This document shows, in pieces, positions 11,619 through 21,562 of a stretch of DNA of 64,000 nt. The DNA is taken from NCBI GenBank assembly GCA_022072255.1, contig JAJVHZ010000026.1:69300-133299 (forward strand), in the 5' to 3' direction. The stretch's first letter is position 1, and each line of letters starts with the position of its first letter. This DNA is from Gammaproteobacteria bacterium. GTDB lineage: Bacteria; Pseudomonadota; Gammaproteobacteria; JAJPIJ01. The position numbers and the translations under genes were made by a program. Under the pieces are notes generated by a model that was given only the letters and a program-made list of their open reading frames with translations, had not been told where the DNA came from and searched no databases.

Positions 11619-13277
11619 TTATACCGGCGCGCCGCCGGCGGTCACATCCTTCCAGCGCACGCCGACCAGCCGCAACGCCATCCAGTACGACGCCATGCCC
11701 GCGGCAATCCATAGACCCAGGTGCCAGGCGCGCTGCCAGGCGCTCCAGGCGATCCACCGATCGAGATCGCCGCGCCCGAACCACACCACCGCCGCCATCA
11801 GTGCGCTGGCACAGAGGAGTTGCATCCAGAACTTCAGCCACCCCGGGGTCGGCGAGTAGATGCCGTGACGGCGCAGTCCGAGATACAGCAAAGCGGCGTT
11901 CAGAAACCCGGTGAAGGCCGTCGCGAAAGCCAGGCCCACATGCCCGATGCCCAGGTTCATCAGCGGCCAGATGATGACGATGTTGATGAGAAAGTTCGCC
12001 AGCACGCAGATGACGCCGATGCGCACCGGAGTTCGCGTGTCCTGCCGCGCGAAGTACCCCGGCGCAAGCACCTTCACCAGCGTGAATCCGAGGATGCCCG
12101 GTGCGTAGACGATCGTGCTCAGCATCGCCATCTCCACATCGTGCGGGGTCATCTTGCCGTACTGGAACAGCGTGGTGAGTATGGGGCCGGCCAGGATCGT
12201 CAATCCGACCGCCGCCGGCAGCGTGATGACGAAGACCCCTCGCAGCGCCCAGTCCAGCAGCCGGGAGAACTGCTCGCCGGCACCCCGCGCATGACGCTCG
12301 GACAGAAAGGGAAGGATCACCGTGCCGAGCGCAATACCGAAGATGCCCAGCGGAAACTCGAGCAATCGGTCGGAGTAATACAACCACGACACACTGCCGG
12401 TGGGCAGGAACGAGGCCAGCATCGTGTTGACCAGCAGATTGATCTGGGAGACGGAGACGCCGAAGATCGCCGGCCCCATCAGCGTAATGATCCGGCGCAC
12501 GCCGCTGTCATGCCATGCGAACCGCGGCCGGGGCAGCAAGCCCAGCCGGGCCACCTGCGGAAGCTGGAAGGCGAGCTGTATGACTCCACCCAGGAACACT
12601 CCCCAGGCCACGGCGACGATCGGCTGGGCGAAATACGGAGCCGCCCAGAGCGCCATCGCGATCATGCAGACGTTGAGCAGCACCGGGGTGAAGGCCGGCA
12701 CCCAAAACCGCTCCCAGGTGTTCAGCAGCGCGCCCGTGAAGGCGGCCAGAGAGATGAACAGCAGATAGGGGAAGGTGATGCGCAGCATCTGCTGGGTGAT
12801 CGCCAGCTTGTCCGCGTCGGCGCGAAAGCCGGGCGCCACCACATAGACGATGAGGGGGGCGGTCAGCACGGCAAGGATCGTCACCACGAGCACCACCACC
12901 GCCAGCGTGCCGGCCGCGCGGTCCACCAGTGCCCTGACCTCCGCCTGCGAGCGCTGCGCCTTGTATTCCGCCAGCACCGGGACGAACGCCTGCGAAAACG
13001 CCCCCTCGGCGAACAGGCGCCGCAGGAAGTTCGGTATGCGAAAAGCAACCAGGAAGGCATCCGCCGCATAGGTGGCGCCGAACTGTTGCGCCAGAACCAT
13101 GTCGCGCACGAATCCGAGGATGCGCGACAGCAGGGTCATCTGCCCTACGGTCGCCGTGGCGCGGAATAGGGATGCCAGGGCCGTTATCTCCCGGAAAGCC
13201 GCGAAGTTGACAGCACGAAAAGCCGTTGAATTACCGCCGAATTCCGGTCGGCGGCGGGTATCATACAGGATTGACAA
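11619..13277 (-). CDS. murJ: Lipid II flippase MurJ (MviN)
   Basis: MTLLSRILGFVRDMVLAQQFGATYAADAFLVAFRIPNFLRRLFAEGAFSQAFVPV; true start is internal to the ORF (13139 or an upstream alternative codon). Confidence 0.94.
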   Translation of the reverse strand: MSILYDTRRRPEFGGNSTAFRAVNFAAFREITALASLFRATATVGQMTLLSRILGFVRDMVLAQQFGATYAADAFLVAFRIPNFLRRLFAEGAFSQAFVPVLAEYKAQRSQAEVRALVDRAAGTLAVVVLVVTILAVLTAPLIVYVVAPGFRADADKLAITQQMLRITFPYLLFISLAAFTGALLNTWERFWVPAFTPVLLNVCMIAMALWAAPYFAQPIVAVAWGVFLGGVIQLAFQLPQVARLGLLPRPRFAWHDSGVRRIITLMGPAIFGVSVSQINLLVNTMLASFLPTGSVSWLYYSDRLLEFPLGIFGIALGTVILPFLSERHARGAGEQFSRLLDWALRGVFVITLPAAVGLTILAGPILTTLFQYGKMTPHDVEMAMLSTIVYAPGILGFTLVKVLAPGYFARQDTRTPVRIGVICVLANFLINIVIIWPLMNLGIGHVGLAFATAFTGFLNAALLYLGLRRHGIYSPTPGWLKFWMQLLCASALMAAVVWFGRGDLDRWIAWSAWQRAWHLGLWIAAGMASYWMALRLVGVRWKDVTAGGAPV

Positions 13278-13340
13278 TCAGGCCCGAAACCAGCATAGTG
13301 CCGCCCCTTTCCGACCCGGCAACGAACAACGGGGTATCCC

Positions 13341-13604
13341 TTGGCCAACATCAAGTCCGCGAAGAAGCGTGCACGCCAGGCTGAAGCCCGCCGCGAGCAC
13401 AATGCCAGCCGCCGCTCGGCGCTGCGCACCTATATCAAGAATGTCATCAAGGCGATCGACGGCAAGGACAAGGCCGCTGCCGAGGCCGCGTACAAGTCCG
13501 CCGAGCCGATCATCGACCGGATGGCCACCAAGGGGCTCATCCACGCCAACAAGGCTGCCCGCCACAAGTCGCGGCTCACTGCCCGCCTGCGCGCGATGGC
13601 CTGA
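13341..13604 (+). CDS. rpsT: 30S ribosomal protein S20 (TTG start)
   Basis: [38 protein letters not shown]. Confidence 0.97.
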   Translation: MANIKSAKKRARQAEARREHNASRRSALRTYIKNVIKAIDGKDKAAAEAAYKSAEPIIDRMATKGLIHANKAARHKSRLTARLRAMA

Positions 13605-13628
13605 CCCGGCGCCTCCTCGACACAGAAG

Positions 13629-13656
13629 AACGCCGCGTCCGACGCGGCGTTTTTTT
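13629..13656 (+). terminator. Rho-independent terminator of rpsT
   Basis: AACGCCGCGT-CCG-ACGCGGCGTT perfect 10-bp stem followed by a T tract. Confidence 0.9.
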
Positions 13657-13699
13657 GGGTCGATATGCTGTGCCGGTCTGAAGCGAGGCTTGAGCCGCC

Positions 13700-14842
13700 T
13701 CAGGTGAGGACCAGATTGTCGCGGTGGATGAGCTCGGGCTCATCGGCGTACCCGAGCGTGGCCTCGATCTGATCGCTCGGGAGTCCCTTGATCGCGCGAG
13801 CCTCGCTGGCTGAATAGTTGACGAGTCCCCGGGCCACCTCGCGACCCTCCGGATCGAGACAGACAACCAGCGCCCCGCGCTGAAAATCGCCCTCCACCTC
13901 GCGTACGCCCACAGCCAGCAGGCTGCGGCCGTGCTCCCGCAGGACCCTGACGGCGCCGGCGTCCAGGCGCAGCCTGCCCTGTTGCTTCAGGCCGCTCGCC
14001 AGCCATTGCTTCCGCGCCGCCAAAGACTCCTGGCCGGGCAGGAACAGTGTTCCCAGCGCCTCGCCCGCCGCCAGCCGCGTAACGACACCCGGCTCCTGGC
14101 CGGCGGCAATGACGGTGGCCGTGCCCGACCGAGCCGCCAGCTTGGCCGCCCGAACCTTGGTGCGCATCCCGCCCCGCCCCCACGCACCGCTGTCCCCGGC
14201 CATCGCCTCCAGTGCCGGGTCCCCGGCATTGGCCTCGGCCACGAGCTTCGCGTCCGGGTGGTAGCGCGGATCCTTGTCGAAGAGGCCAGCCTGGTCGGTC
14301 AGCAGTACCAGCACGTCGGCCTCGATGAGATTCGCCGCCAGGGCGCCCAGCGTGTCGTTGTCACCGAGCTTGATTTCCTCGGTGGCCACCGTGTCGTTCT
14401 CATTGATGACCGGAATGACGCGCAGCTCGAGCAGGGTGCGCAGTGTGCTGCGCGCATTCAGATAGCGCTGACGATTGGCGACGTCCTCGTGGGTGAGCAA
14501 CACCTGCGCCGTCTTGATCCCGTGGTGCTGGAAACACGCCTCATAGGCCCGAACCAGCCCCATCTGGCCGACCGCAGCGGCCGCCTGCAATTCGTGCAAG
14601 GCGTGCGGGCGCTTCTTCCAGCCCAGCCGCGCGACGCCCTCGGCAACCGCGCCGGAGGTCACCAATACCACCTCCCTGCCGAGCCGCCAGAGCGCCGCGG
14701 CGTCTGCCGTCCATGCGTCTATCGAGGCCAGGTTCAGACCCTGGCCGTCGTTGGTGGCCAGGGCGCTGCCGATCTTGATGACCCAGCGCCGGGCCTGCTT
14801 AAGCCGTGTTCGCCCCTGACTCATCGGTATGCCCGATCTCAC
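13700..14842 (-). CDS. proB: Glutamate 5-kinase (start 14824 or 14842)
   Basis: [49 protein letters not shown]-terminal PUA domain. Confidence 0.95.
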   Translation of the reverse strand: MRSGIPMSQGRTRLKQARRWVIKIGSALATNDGQGLNLASIDAWTADAAALWRLGREVVLVTSGAVAEGVARLGWKKRPHALHELQAAAAVGQMGLVRAYEACFQHHGIKTAQVLLTHEDVANRQRYLNARSTLRTLLELRVIPVINENDTVATEEIKLGDNDTLGALAANLIEADVLVLLTDQAGLFDKDPRYHPDAKLVAEANAGDPALEAMAGDSGAWGRGGMRTKVRAAKLAARSGTATVIAAGQEPGVVTRLAAGEALGTLFLPGQESLAARKQWLASGLKQQGRLRLDAGAVRVLREHGRSLLAVGVREVEGDFQRGALVVCLDPEGREVARGLVNYSASEARAIKGLPSDQIEATLGYADEPELIHRDNLVLT

Positions 14843-15911
14843 CCGCTTCCGCTTCGACGACCGGCGGCGACTCCGCCGCGTTGGCTGCCTGCCGCTCGAC
14901 CAGCATCTGGCTGAGTCGATCCTGCAAACGCAGCATCAAGGCCTCGCACCCTTCTCCGCTCAGTGCGGACACCGTGTACGCCGGTCCGCGCCAGCCTATC
15001 CCCCGGACGATGGCATCCACCGATGCGTCGCGCTCCGCCGGCGGCAGCATGTCGATCTTGTTCAGCACCAGCCAGCGCTCCCGCCTCGCGAGTTCTCCGG
15101 AGTAGTTGCGCAGCTCGGTGTCCACCGTGTGGAAGTCCACGACCGGATCGCGCCCCTCGTTCCGGGCTGCCACGTCGATGAGGTGCAGCAGCAGGCGCGT
15201 GCGTCCCAGATGTCGCAGAAATTGTATTCCCAGTCCCGCGCCCTGCGATGCGCCCTCGATGAGGCCGGGGACATCGGCGATCACGAAGCTGCTTCCGGCT
15301 CCCGTCCGCACGACACCGAGGCTAGGGTAGAGTGTCGAGAAAGGATAGTCCGCGACCTTCGGTCGGGCCGCCGAGACGGCCCGTATCAGCGAGGACTTCC
15401 CTGCGTTGGGCAGGCCGACCACACCGACGTCGGCCAGCAGCCGCAATTCCAGGCGCAGATCCCGCACCTCGCCAGGCTCGCCCTTCGTCGTCTTACGCGG
15501 CGCCCGGTTGGTGCTGCTCTTGAAATGCACGTTGCCGAGCCCGTGCCGCCCGCCTCTGGCGACCAGCAACGTGTCGCCCTGCCTGACGAGATCGCCGATC
15601 AGCTCCTCCGTGCCAGCATCATGGACCAGCGTACCCGCCGGCACGCGCACGTACAGATCCTCGCCCTTGCGACCGTTGCATTGCTTGCCCATGCCCGGCT
15701 GGCCGTCCTGGGCCTTGAAGCGCCGTTCGTAGCGGAAATCGACCAGCGTATTGAGGCCTTCCTCGACGACCAGGTAGATGCTGCCGCCGTCGCCGCCGTC
15801 ACCGCCGTCGGGGCCTCCGCGAGGGATGAACTTCTCGCGCCGGAAACCCATGCAGCCATTGCCGCCCTTGCCCGCGTCCACGCGTATGATGACTTCATCG
15901 ACGAACTTCAT
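14799..15911 (-). CDS. obgE: Obg/CgtA ribosome-assembly GTPase
   Basis: [60 protein letters not shown]. Start 15911 preferred over 15944. Confidence 0.96.
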   Translation of the reverse strand: MKFVDEVIIRVDAGKGGNGCMGFRREKFIPRGGPDGGDGGDGGSIYLVVEEGLNTLVDFRYERRFKAQDGQPGMGKQCNGRKGEDLYVRVPAGTLVHDAGTEELIGDLVRQGDTLLVARGGRHGLGNVHFKSSTNRAPRKTTKGEPGEVRDLRLELRLLADVGVVGLPNAGKSSLIRAVSAARPKVADYPFSTLYPSLGVVRTGAGSSFVIADVPGLIEGASQGAGLGIQFLRHLGRTRLLLHLIDVAARNEGRDPVVDFHTVDTELRNYSGELARRERWLVLNKIDMLPPAERDASVDAIVRGIGWRGPAYTVSALSGEGCEALMLRLQDRLSQMLVERQAANAAESPPVVEAEAGEIGHTDESGANTA

Positions 15912-15942
15912 GATGGTTCTTCGCCCCGCAGACGCCCCAAAC

Positions 15943-15967
15943 AAAAAACCCCGTCGTGGACGGGGTT
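15943..15967 (-). terminator. Rho-independent terminator downstream of rpmA
   Basis: On the minus strand: AACCCCGTC-CAC-GACGGGGTT followed by TTTT. Confidence 0.88.
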
Positions 15968-15993
15968 CTCTGCAAGTGGAGTATGCAGCGCTT

Positions 15994-16254
15994 TCAGCCG
16001 GCCGGCTGCACGCTCACGTAGGTCCGCTGCTTCCTGCCGCGCACGGCGAAGCTGACCTTGCCGTCCACCGTCGCGAACAGCGTGTAATCGCGGCCCGTGC
16101 CGACATTCGCGCCGGCGTGGTACTCGGTACCCCGCTGACGCACGAGTATGTTGCCAGCATTGACGAACTCACCACCGAAGCGCTTCACGCCCAGGCGCTT
16201 CGCCTCGGAATCGCGGCCGTTGCGGGTGCTGCCGCCTGCCTTCTTGTGTGCCAT
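15994..16254 (-). CDS. rpmA: 50S ribosomal protein L27
   Basis: [29 protein letters not shown]. Confidence 0.97.
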   Translation of the reverse strand: MAHKKAGGSTRNGRDSEAKRLGVKRFGGEFVNAGNILVRQRGTEYHAGANVGTGRDYTLFATVDGKVSFAVRGRKQRTYVSVQPAG

Positions 16255-16294
16255 TGCTCAAATCTCCTGCGGGTTTCTGTCCGCCTGCACGGGA

Positions 16295-16606
16295 TCAGGC
16301 CGAGATGCCCGTGATCTCAAGCCGGGTGTAATCCTGGCGGTGACCGGCCTGTTTGCGATAGTGCTTGCGGCGGCGGAACTTGATGATCCTGATCTTCTCG
16401 CCGCGGCCGTGCTCGACGATCTTGGCCGAGACCTTGGCCCCGGCAACCGTCGGCGTGCCGACCGTGACCTTGTCGCCGTCCACCAGCATCAGCACGTCGC
16501 TCAACTCCACGTTAGCCCCTTGTTCGGCCGGCAGTTTCTCCACGTCGAGGGTGTCGCCCTGGGCGACCTTGTACTGTTTTCCACCTGTGCGTATGACGGC
16601 GTACAT
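16295..16606 (-). CDS. rplU: 50S ribosomal protein L21
   Basis: [30 protein letters not shown]...[28 protein letters not shown]. Confidence 0.97.
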   Translation of the reverse strand: MYAVIRTGGKQYKVAQGDTLDVEKLPAEQGANVELSDVLMLVDGDKVTVGTPTVAGAKVSAKIVEHGRGEKIRIIKFRRRKHYRKQAGHRQDYTRLEITGISA

Positions 16607-16892
16607 ACCGCGGACCTCTGGGTGCTGTTGCGGAAACGAGGGGCGCGATTGTACGGAATTTGCTAAGCACAGACAAGGTAAACGGAGGGGGCCGGGTACC
16701 CAACGTTCCCAGAGGGTGGATCGCGGCAGGCTGGGGTCTGCCGGGGCCGGTGCTTTCTTTATATTTTAAAGGTTTGCATTGCAAGGTCGATACTTCCACT
16801 CAGGACCGGGCCGCGCCAGCACCCGTGCGTCGTCCAGGACCCCTGCGATGGCCAGTGTCCGCGCGCACCGACACATAAGGAGGATCCAGGCG

Positions 16893-17645
16893 ATGAATGA
16901 CGACAGCTTGACGATCATCCGCCCTAAGACAGGGGCAGAACATCCCGATCCGTGGGCCGAGGTCCCGTTCGAGCCGGCGTTTTTTTCTCCGGGTACGCGC
17001 CTGCTGCCGTCCCTGCCGGTCACCGGCTGGCGGCAACGGTATGCAGAGCACCTGGGCTTCCACGTCACGACCAGGAATCGCGACCTGCTCGCGCACGTGC
17101 GCCGCGTGCTGCTGTGGGCTGCAGCCGGCAACCGCCAGGCCACCTACCGCGCTCTCGCCGACCTCTTCCAGGTGCTGGGCACCAAGGGCCTGGAGTTGCG
17201 CAAGGATATCCTGCAGAGAGTGGCCCCCGTGCTGGCGCCCTCTCAGGTCAGCAGCCTGCGCGCGCAGTTGGCGGTGACCGAGACCGTCACCAGCATGTTC
17301 GACCTGCCCACCTCGCGCTTTGCGCCGAAACGCTCCGCCAAGCTGGTCACCCTGGGTGCCCGCGCGAACCGGATCCAGAGCGGCGCACGGGGGCCGCTCG
17401 GCGAGGCACGCGAATACCTGGAGAACGGGCAGGTCGAGGAGGCCAGACAGGTCCTCGAGGCTGCCCTGCCCCTGCACGCGCACGACACCGACATGCACCG
17501 CGAACTCCTGGAAATCTACCGGCGGGCGCGCGACCTCGACGGCTGCCAGTCGATGTTCAGCAAGATCGATGTCAAGGACAGCGCTGTGGAGAAGGACTGG
17601 CTGGACACCCTTTCCCTGCTCGAGGGTTCTGCCGCGGGCCGATAA
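16893..17645 (+). CDS. TPR-containing protein with FimV C-terminal-like repeat region
   Basis: AAGGAGG SD at 16877-16883 ahead of ATG 16893; LGEAREYLENGQVEEARQVLEAALPLHAHDTDMHRELLEIYRRARDLDGCQSMFSKI reads as TPR helices similar to FimV. Confidence 0.6.
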   Translation: MNDDSLTIIRPKTGAEHPDPWAEVPFEPAFFSPGTRLLPSLPVTGWRQRYAEHLGFHVTTRNRDLLAHVRRVLLWAAAGNRQATYRALADLFQVLGTKGLELRKDILQRVAPVLAPSQVSSLRAQLAVTETVTSMFDLPTSRFAPKRSAKLVTLGARANRIQSGARGPLGEAREYLENGQVEEARQVLEAALPLHAHDTDMHRELLEIYRRARDLDGCQSMFSKIDVKDSAVEKDWLDTLSLLEGSAAGR

Positions 17646-17651
17646 CTGCCG

Positions 17652-18926
17652 TTGCCGTCCATGCCGACATCCACACCCATCCGCTTCGACCTCATCGGCG
17701 CCAACGATCGCACGCGCAACGCCCTGCAGATGGCGTTCGCCGGTCGTGCCAGGGGCAGTTGCGAGTTCGCCAACGGAGACGCGGCCGACGCGGTCATCGT
17801 CGACCTGGACGGGATCGGCGCGCGCACGGAATGGAGCAGGTACCGTCACCAGCATCCGCAGCGCCCGAGCGTGCTGCTGACGGTCAACGACTGCACCGTG
17901 CCGGAGACGGCGATCGTGCTCATCAAGCCGATACGCATCGAGGCCCTGCTGAGCGCCGTGGACGACGTCCGCCGCCGGATCGAGACCGGCGACATCGACG
18001 CCCCGGGGATCACGGTGCGGGCGACAACCGAGACGGTCGTTGGACCCGGCGGTCCGACGACCCGGATCACGGCCACGACTCGCCCCTCCAAGCGCGAAGC
18101 GACAGCGACCTCGCAACCCACCAGCGGCTCGCAGGGTCGCCGGGCAGTCGCTGCCTCGTCGTCGGCTGCGGCGTATCCCGCGCCGTCGAAACCCGCCCCA
18201 CCGTCGGGGCCAGAACCCGTAAGGGATTACCGCGACGTATGCGGCCATCTCCCGGATATCAACTGCGAGGACCTCGAGCAGGTCCGACAACGCTCCTTCG
18301 ATGCCGAGGGAACGCTGCTCGACTGGCTGCGCCGTGCTCAGATCCGCTCCGACAATATGCGCAAGCCGATCGGCCTGAACATACAGGACAAGGACGTGGC
18401 CACCGTCTCCAGCGTGGAGCGCGTAGCCAGGGTGATCCTGAGCGACGAGATACTGAGGAGCAACGCCGCCAAGCGATTCATTGCGAGCCAGGTGCGCATG
18501 ACGGAGATTGCCTCCGACCCGCCGCCGGCCACGCAAAAACTCGCCGAACCCGTGAGTCTCGAGGCACTGCTCTGGAAGATGGCGCTGTGGACGTACAAGG
18601 GGCGTCTGCCCGCGGGAACCTCCGTCAAGGAGCGGGTGTACCTGCGGCGCTGGCCCAACCTGCCGCGTCTGCTCGAGGTCCCGGATGCCATGCGGATCTC
18701 CGCCCTGCTGGTCGAACAGCCGCTCGCCCTCGCGCGCGTGGCCGAGGCGCTGCAGATCCCGCAACGCCACGTCTTCGCGTTCTATGGCGCGGCACAGGCG
18801 GCGGGCCTCGCGAACCACGCCAAGCGCGAGGCGGACAATCTGCTTGCCAGCGTGCCGCCGCGCAAACACGTGGAGCGTAGTTTCATCAATCGCGTCGTCG
18901 GCCGCCTGAAGCGGCTGGTGGCCTGA
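17652..18926 (+). CDS. Receiver-like N-terminal domain plus C-terminal winged-helix-like protein, function unknown
   Basis: N-terminus RFDLIGANDRTRNALQMAF...AVIVDLDG...VLLTVND...VLIKPIR resembles a receiver fold (Asp and Lys positions); C-terminal MRISALLVEQPLALARVAEALQIPQRHVFAFYGAAQAAGLA resembles a helix-turn-helix. Confidence 0.6.
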   Translation: MPSMPTSTPIRFDLIGANDRTRNALQMAFAGRARGSCEFANGDAADAVIVDLDGIGARTEWSRYRHQHPQRPSVLLTVNDCTVPETAIVLIKPIRIEALLSAVDDVRRRIETGDIDAPGITVRATTETVVGPGGPTTRITATTRPSKREATATSQPTSGSQGRRAVAASSSAAAYPAPSKPAPPSGPEPVRDYRDVCGHLPDINCEDLEQVRQRSFDAEGTLLDWLRRAQIRSDNMRKPIGLNIQDKDVATVSSVERVARVILSDEILRSNAAKRFIASQVRMTEIASDPPPATQKLAEPVSLEALLWKMALWTYKGRLPAGTSVKERVYLRRWPNLPRLLEVPDAMRISALLVEQPLALARVAEALQIPQRHVFAFYGAAQAAGLANHAKREADNLLASVPPRKHVERSFINRVVGRLKRLVA

Positions 18927-18947
18927 CGGGCAGCCACGAACCTCGCC

Positions 18948-20450
18948 ATGACGGGCTCTACACTGCCTATCGGCTTCAACTTGAAGGAGTACCGAATCGA
19001 CAAGGTGCTCGGCAAGGGCAACTTCGGAGTCACCTATCAGGGCTGGGACACCCACCTGCAGACGGCGGTGGCCATCAAGGAATTCTATCCGAGCGAGTTC
19101 GTCACCCGTGACCCGAAAGGCGGCGGCAGCGTGCTGCTGAAATCGGAGGAATTCAGCGAGCTGTACAAATGGGGCCGGCAGCGCTTCATCGCAGAGGCGC
19201 AGGTGCTCGCCCGGTTCCGGCACCCCAACATCCTGCGCGTGGCGCGATTCTTCCCGGCCAACCACACCGCCTACATCGTCATGGACTTCGAGGGTGGGCA
19301 GACTCTGAGCGAGGTATTGCGCGCGGCAAAGGAGCCCCTCTCCGAGCAGCAGTTGCGCGCCATCTTCCTGCCCCTGCTGGAAGGGCTGCGCATCGTCCAC
19401 GAGAAGAAATACCTGCATCGCGACATCAAGCCCGCGAACATCCAGATCCGTCATGACGGCACGCCGCTGCTGATCGATTTCGGGGCCGCCGAAATGGAAT
19501 TCGGGAGCAGCAGCTCGGAGGACGTGCAGGTGCTCACGCCGGGCTATGCCCCGATCGAGCAGCACTCCCCCGACACCCCGCAGGGACCATGGTCGGATCT
19601 CTACGCCGTCGGCGCGACGCTATATCGCTGCATCAGCGTCGGTCCGCCGGTCGACGCGGCGCAACGCCAGCGAGCTGCCGAGGAGCACAAGACCGACCCG
19701 CTGGTGCCCGCCGTCACGCTCGGCAACGAGCGGTACAGTGACAAATTCCTGCGGATCATCGACTGGATGATGCAGCTTCGCGCAGAGGACCGCCCGCAGT
19801 CGGTCGGCGACGTGATCGCTCGCCTGCGCGGGGAAGGCGAGGCCCCCGCCGTCACGGGCGGCACCACGTTTTCCTACGTTCCGAAGCGCGCCGCCCGCAA
19901 CTTCAAGATCGTGTTCGCCGGCCCTGTCGGTGCGGGCAAGACGACCGCGATATCGGCGCTCAGCGACATACCGCTGGTCAACACCGATGCTCGGGCGCGG
20001 GACATGACCCGCAGCCGCAAGGCCACCACGACCGTGGCGATGGATTACGGACTGATGCGTTTGTCGGACTCCGAGCGCGTGCACCTGTACGGAACGCCCG
20101 GGCAGGAGCGATTCGATTTCATGTGGGACATCCTGCAGACAGGCGCGCTCGGACTGGTGATCCTCATCGACAACTCGCGCAAGGAGCCGATGAAGGATCT
20201 GGACTTCTATCTTGATGCCTTCCATTCGCTGATCCAGCGCAGCCGCGTTGTCATCGGCGTCAACTTCACCGGCGCCACACGCAGGCCCGATGTCGACGAC
20301 TATCACCGCCACCTGAGCGATGGGCAGCGCAGGCTTGCGATCAACGCGCCGATATTCCAGATCGATGCGCGCCGGCGCGGCGATGTGTCGATGCTGGTAC
20401 AGGCATTGCTCTTTTCAATCGACCCTGGCGTAAAGGACTATCATGTCTGA
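18948..20450 (+). CDS. Ser/Thr protein kinase fused to a small Ras-like GTPase domain (COG2229/MglA/CvnD-like)
   Basis: Kinase: YRIDKVLGKGNFGVTY, VAIKEF, YLHRDIKPANIQI, LLIDFGAAE, PGYAPIEQ. GTPase: FAGPVGAGKTTAISALSD (P-loop), HLYGTPGQERFDFMWDIL, VVIGVNFTGA. Confidence 0.88.
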   Translation: MTGSTLPIGFNLKEYRIDKVLGKGNFGVTYQGWDTHLQTAVAIKEFYPSEFVTRDPKGGGSVLLKSEEFSELYKWGRQRFIAEAQVLARFRHPNILRVARFFPANHTAYIVMDFEGGQTLSEVLRAAKEPLSEQQLRAIFLPLLEGLRIVHEKKYLHRDIKPANIQIRHDGTPLLIDFGAAEMEFGSSSSEDVQVLTPGYAPIEQHSPDTPQGPWSDLYAVGATLYRCISVGPPVDAAQRQRAAEEHKTDPLVPAVTLGNERYSDKFLRIIDWMMQLRAEDRPQSVGDVIARLRGEGEAPAVTGGTTFSYVPKRAARNFKIVFAGPVGAGKTTAISALSDIPLVNTDARARDMTRSRKATTTVAMDYGLMRLSDSERVHLYGTPGQERFDFMWDILQTGALGLVILIDNSRKEPMKDLDFYLDAFHSLIQRSRVVIGVNFTGATRRPDVDDYHRHLSDGQRRLAINAPIFQIDARRRGDVSMLVQALLFSIDPGVKDYHV

Positions 20451-21117
20451 GTACGAACTGATCTCCAATGCTCACGTGGGCGTCACTCCCGCCGGCGCCT
20501 ACTACGCCGCCTCGGGGCGCGATCCCACGGCGGCCCGAACGCTGCTGTTCGCGCTGATGGCGCAATCGCTGACACCGACATTGACGGCGGAGAAGGTCTG
20601 TCAGTGGGCGCAGACCGACAACGAAGACGAAGCGGCGGAATTGCTTTACCGGATGCAGAGCGTGGGATGGATAAAGGGTCTGCGCGCCGCGCAGACCGCA
20701 CCGGAGACGCACATGGAACGCGACGTTCCCGGCCTGCTGAAAGAACTGGCGGTCGACGGTCGCGCGTTGCTCGCCGATTCGCAGGGATTCTTCCTCTCCG
20801 CCAGCGGCTTTGCCCACGAGACCGCGGAGGCGCTCGGCGCACTTGCCGCCGATATCGGTGCCGTGGCCTCGCGACACGACGGTCTGGTCCGCGAGAACCT
20901 CGGCATCGATTCGGCCGCCTGGTCCGTGGTCGACGCGGCCGGTCACAGCCGCATGGGGTTCTGGCCGTTGTTCATAGGCAACCAGCATTTCGTGCTCGTG
21001 GTGAGCGGCGAGCCATGCCTGCACCGCACCGCCTTCGCACACCTGGTGTGGGGGCTCACACGCCGATACGCCGGCGAACACGACACCTCGCGCCGCGCGA
21101 GCACCATCAGGCAGTAG
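20443..21117 (+). CDS. N-terminal winged-helix-like/C-terminal roadblock-LC7-like protein
   Basis: 8-nt overlap with the kinase-GTPase gene; RALLADSQGFFLSASGFAHETAEALGALAADIG matches the roadblock beta-hairpin/helix pattern. Confidence 0.6.
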   Translation: MSEYELISNAHVGVTPAGAYYAASGRDPTAARTLLFALMAQSLTPTLTAEKVCQWAQTDNEDEAAELLYRMQSVGWIKGLRAAQTAPETHMERDVPGLLKELAVDGRALLADSQGFFLSASGFAHETAEALGALAADIGAVASRHDGLVRENLGIDSAAWSVVDAAGHSRMGFWPLFIGNQHFVLVVSGEPCLHRTAFAHLVWGLTRRYAGEHDTSRRASTIRQ

Positions 21118-21148
21118 AAACTGGAATCGAAACCCGGAGCCACATCGT

Positions 21149-21511
21149 ATGCGTGAAGAAATGATCCGTTCCATCCTGAGCGACCTCAACGGCAGCTCCG
21201 CCGATATCACTGCCTCGGCGGTGATCTCAACGGACGGCTTGATGATCGCCAGCCTGCTGCCCGCCAGCATGGACGAGGACCGCGTCGGCGCCATGAATGC
21301 CGCGATGCTGACGCTCGGCGACCGCAGTGCCGCGGAACTCGGGTGCGGCGCGCTCGAGCAGGTGATGGTCAAGGGCAAGGACGGCTACATCCTGATGACC
21401 CACGCGGGGGAGGACGCGGTCCTTTCCGTTCTCGCCCGTCCGAGCGCCAAGCTCGGGCTCATATTCCTCGACGCCCGGCGCGCCGCCGAGGGCATCGCCA
21501 AGCTCCTGTAG
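21149..21511 (+). CDS. Roadblock/LC7 (MglB-like) domain protein
   Basis: ITASAVISTDGLMIASLLPASMDEDRVGAMNAAMLTLGDRSAAELGCGALEQVMVKGKDGYILMTHAGEDAVLSVLARPSAKLGLIFLDARRAAEGIAKLL. Confidence 0.85.
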   Translation: MREEMIRSILSDLNGSSADITASAVISTDGLMIASLLPASMDEDRVGAMNAAMLTLGDRSAAELGCGALEQVMVKGKDGYILMTHAGEDAVLSVLARPSAKLGLIFLDARRAAEGIAKLL

Positions 21512-21562
21512 GTCCGAAGTTCGTACGGGACCGGCAGTACAAATCGATCTGGAGAACACCCC

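Noticed and set aside
16800-19565. 921-aa minus-strand ORF across the cassette
   Set aside because: Antisense to clear TPR, receiver-like and kinase genes; composition typical of GC-rich shadow ORFs.
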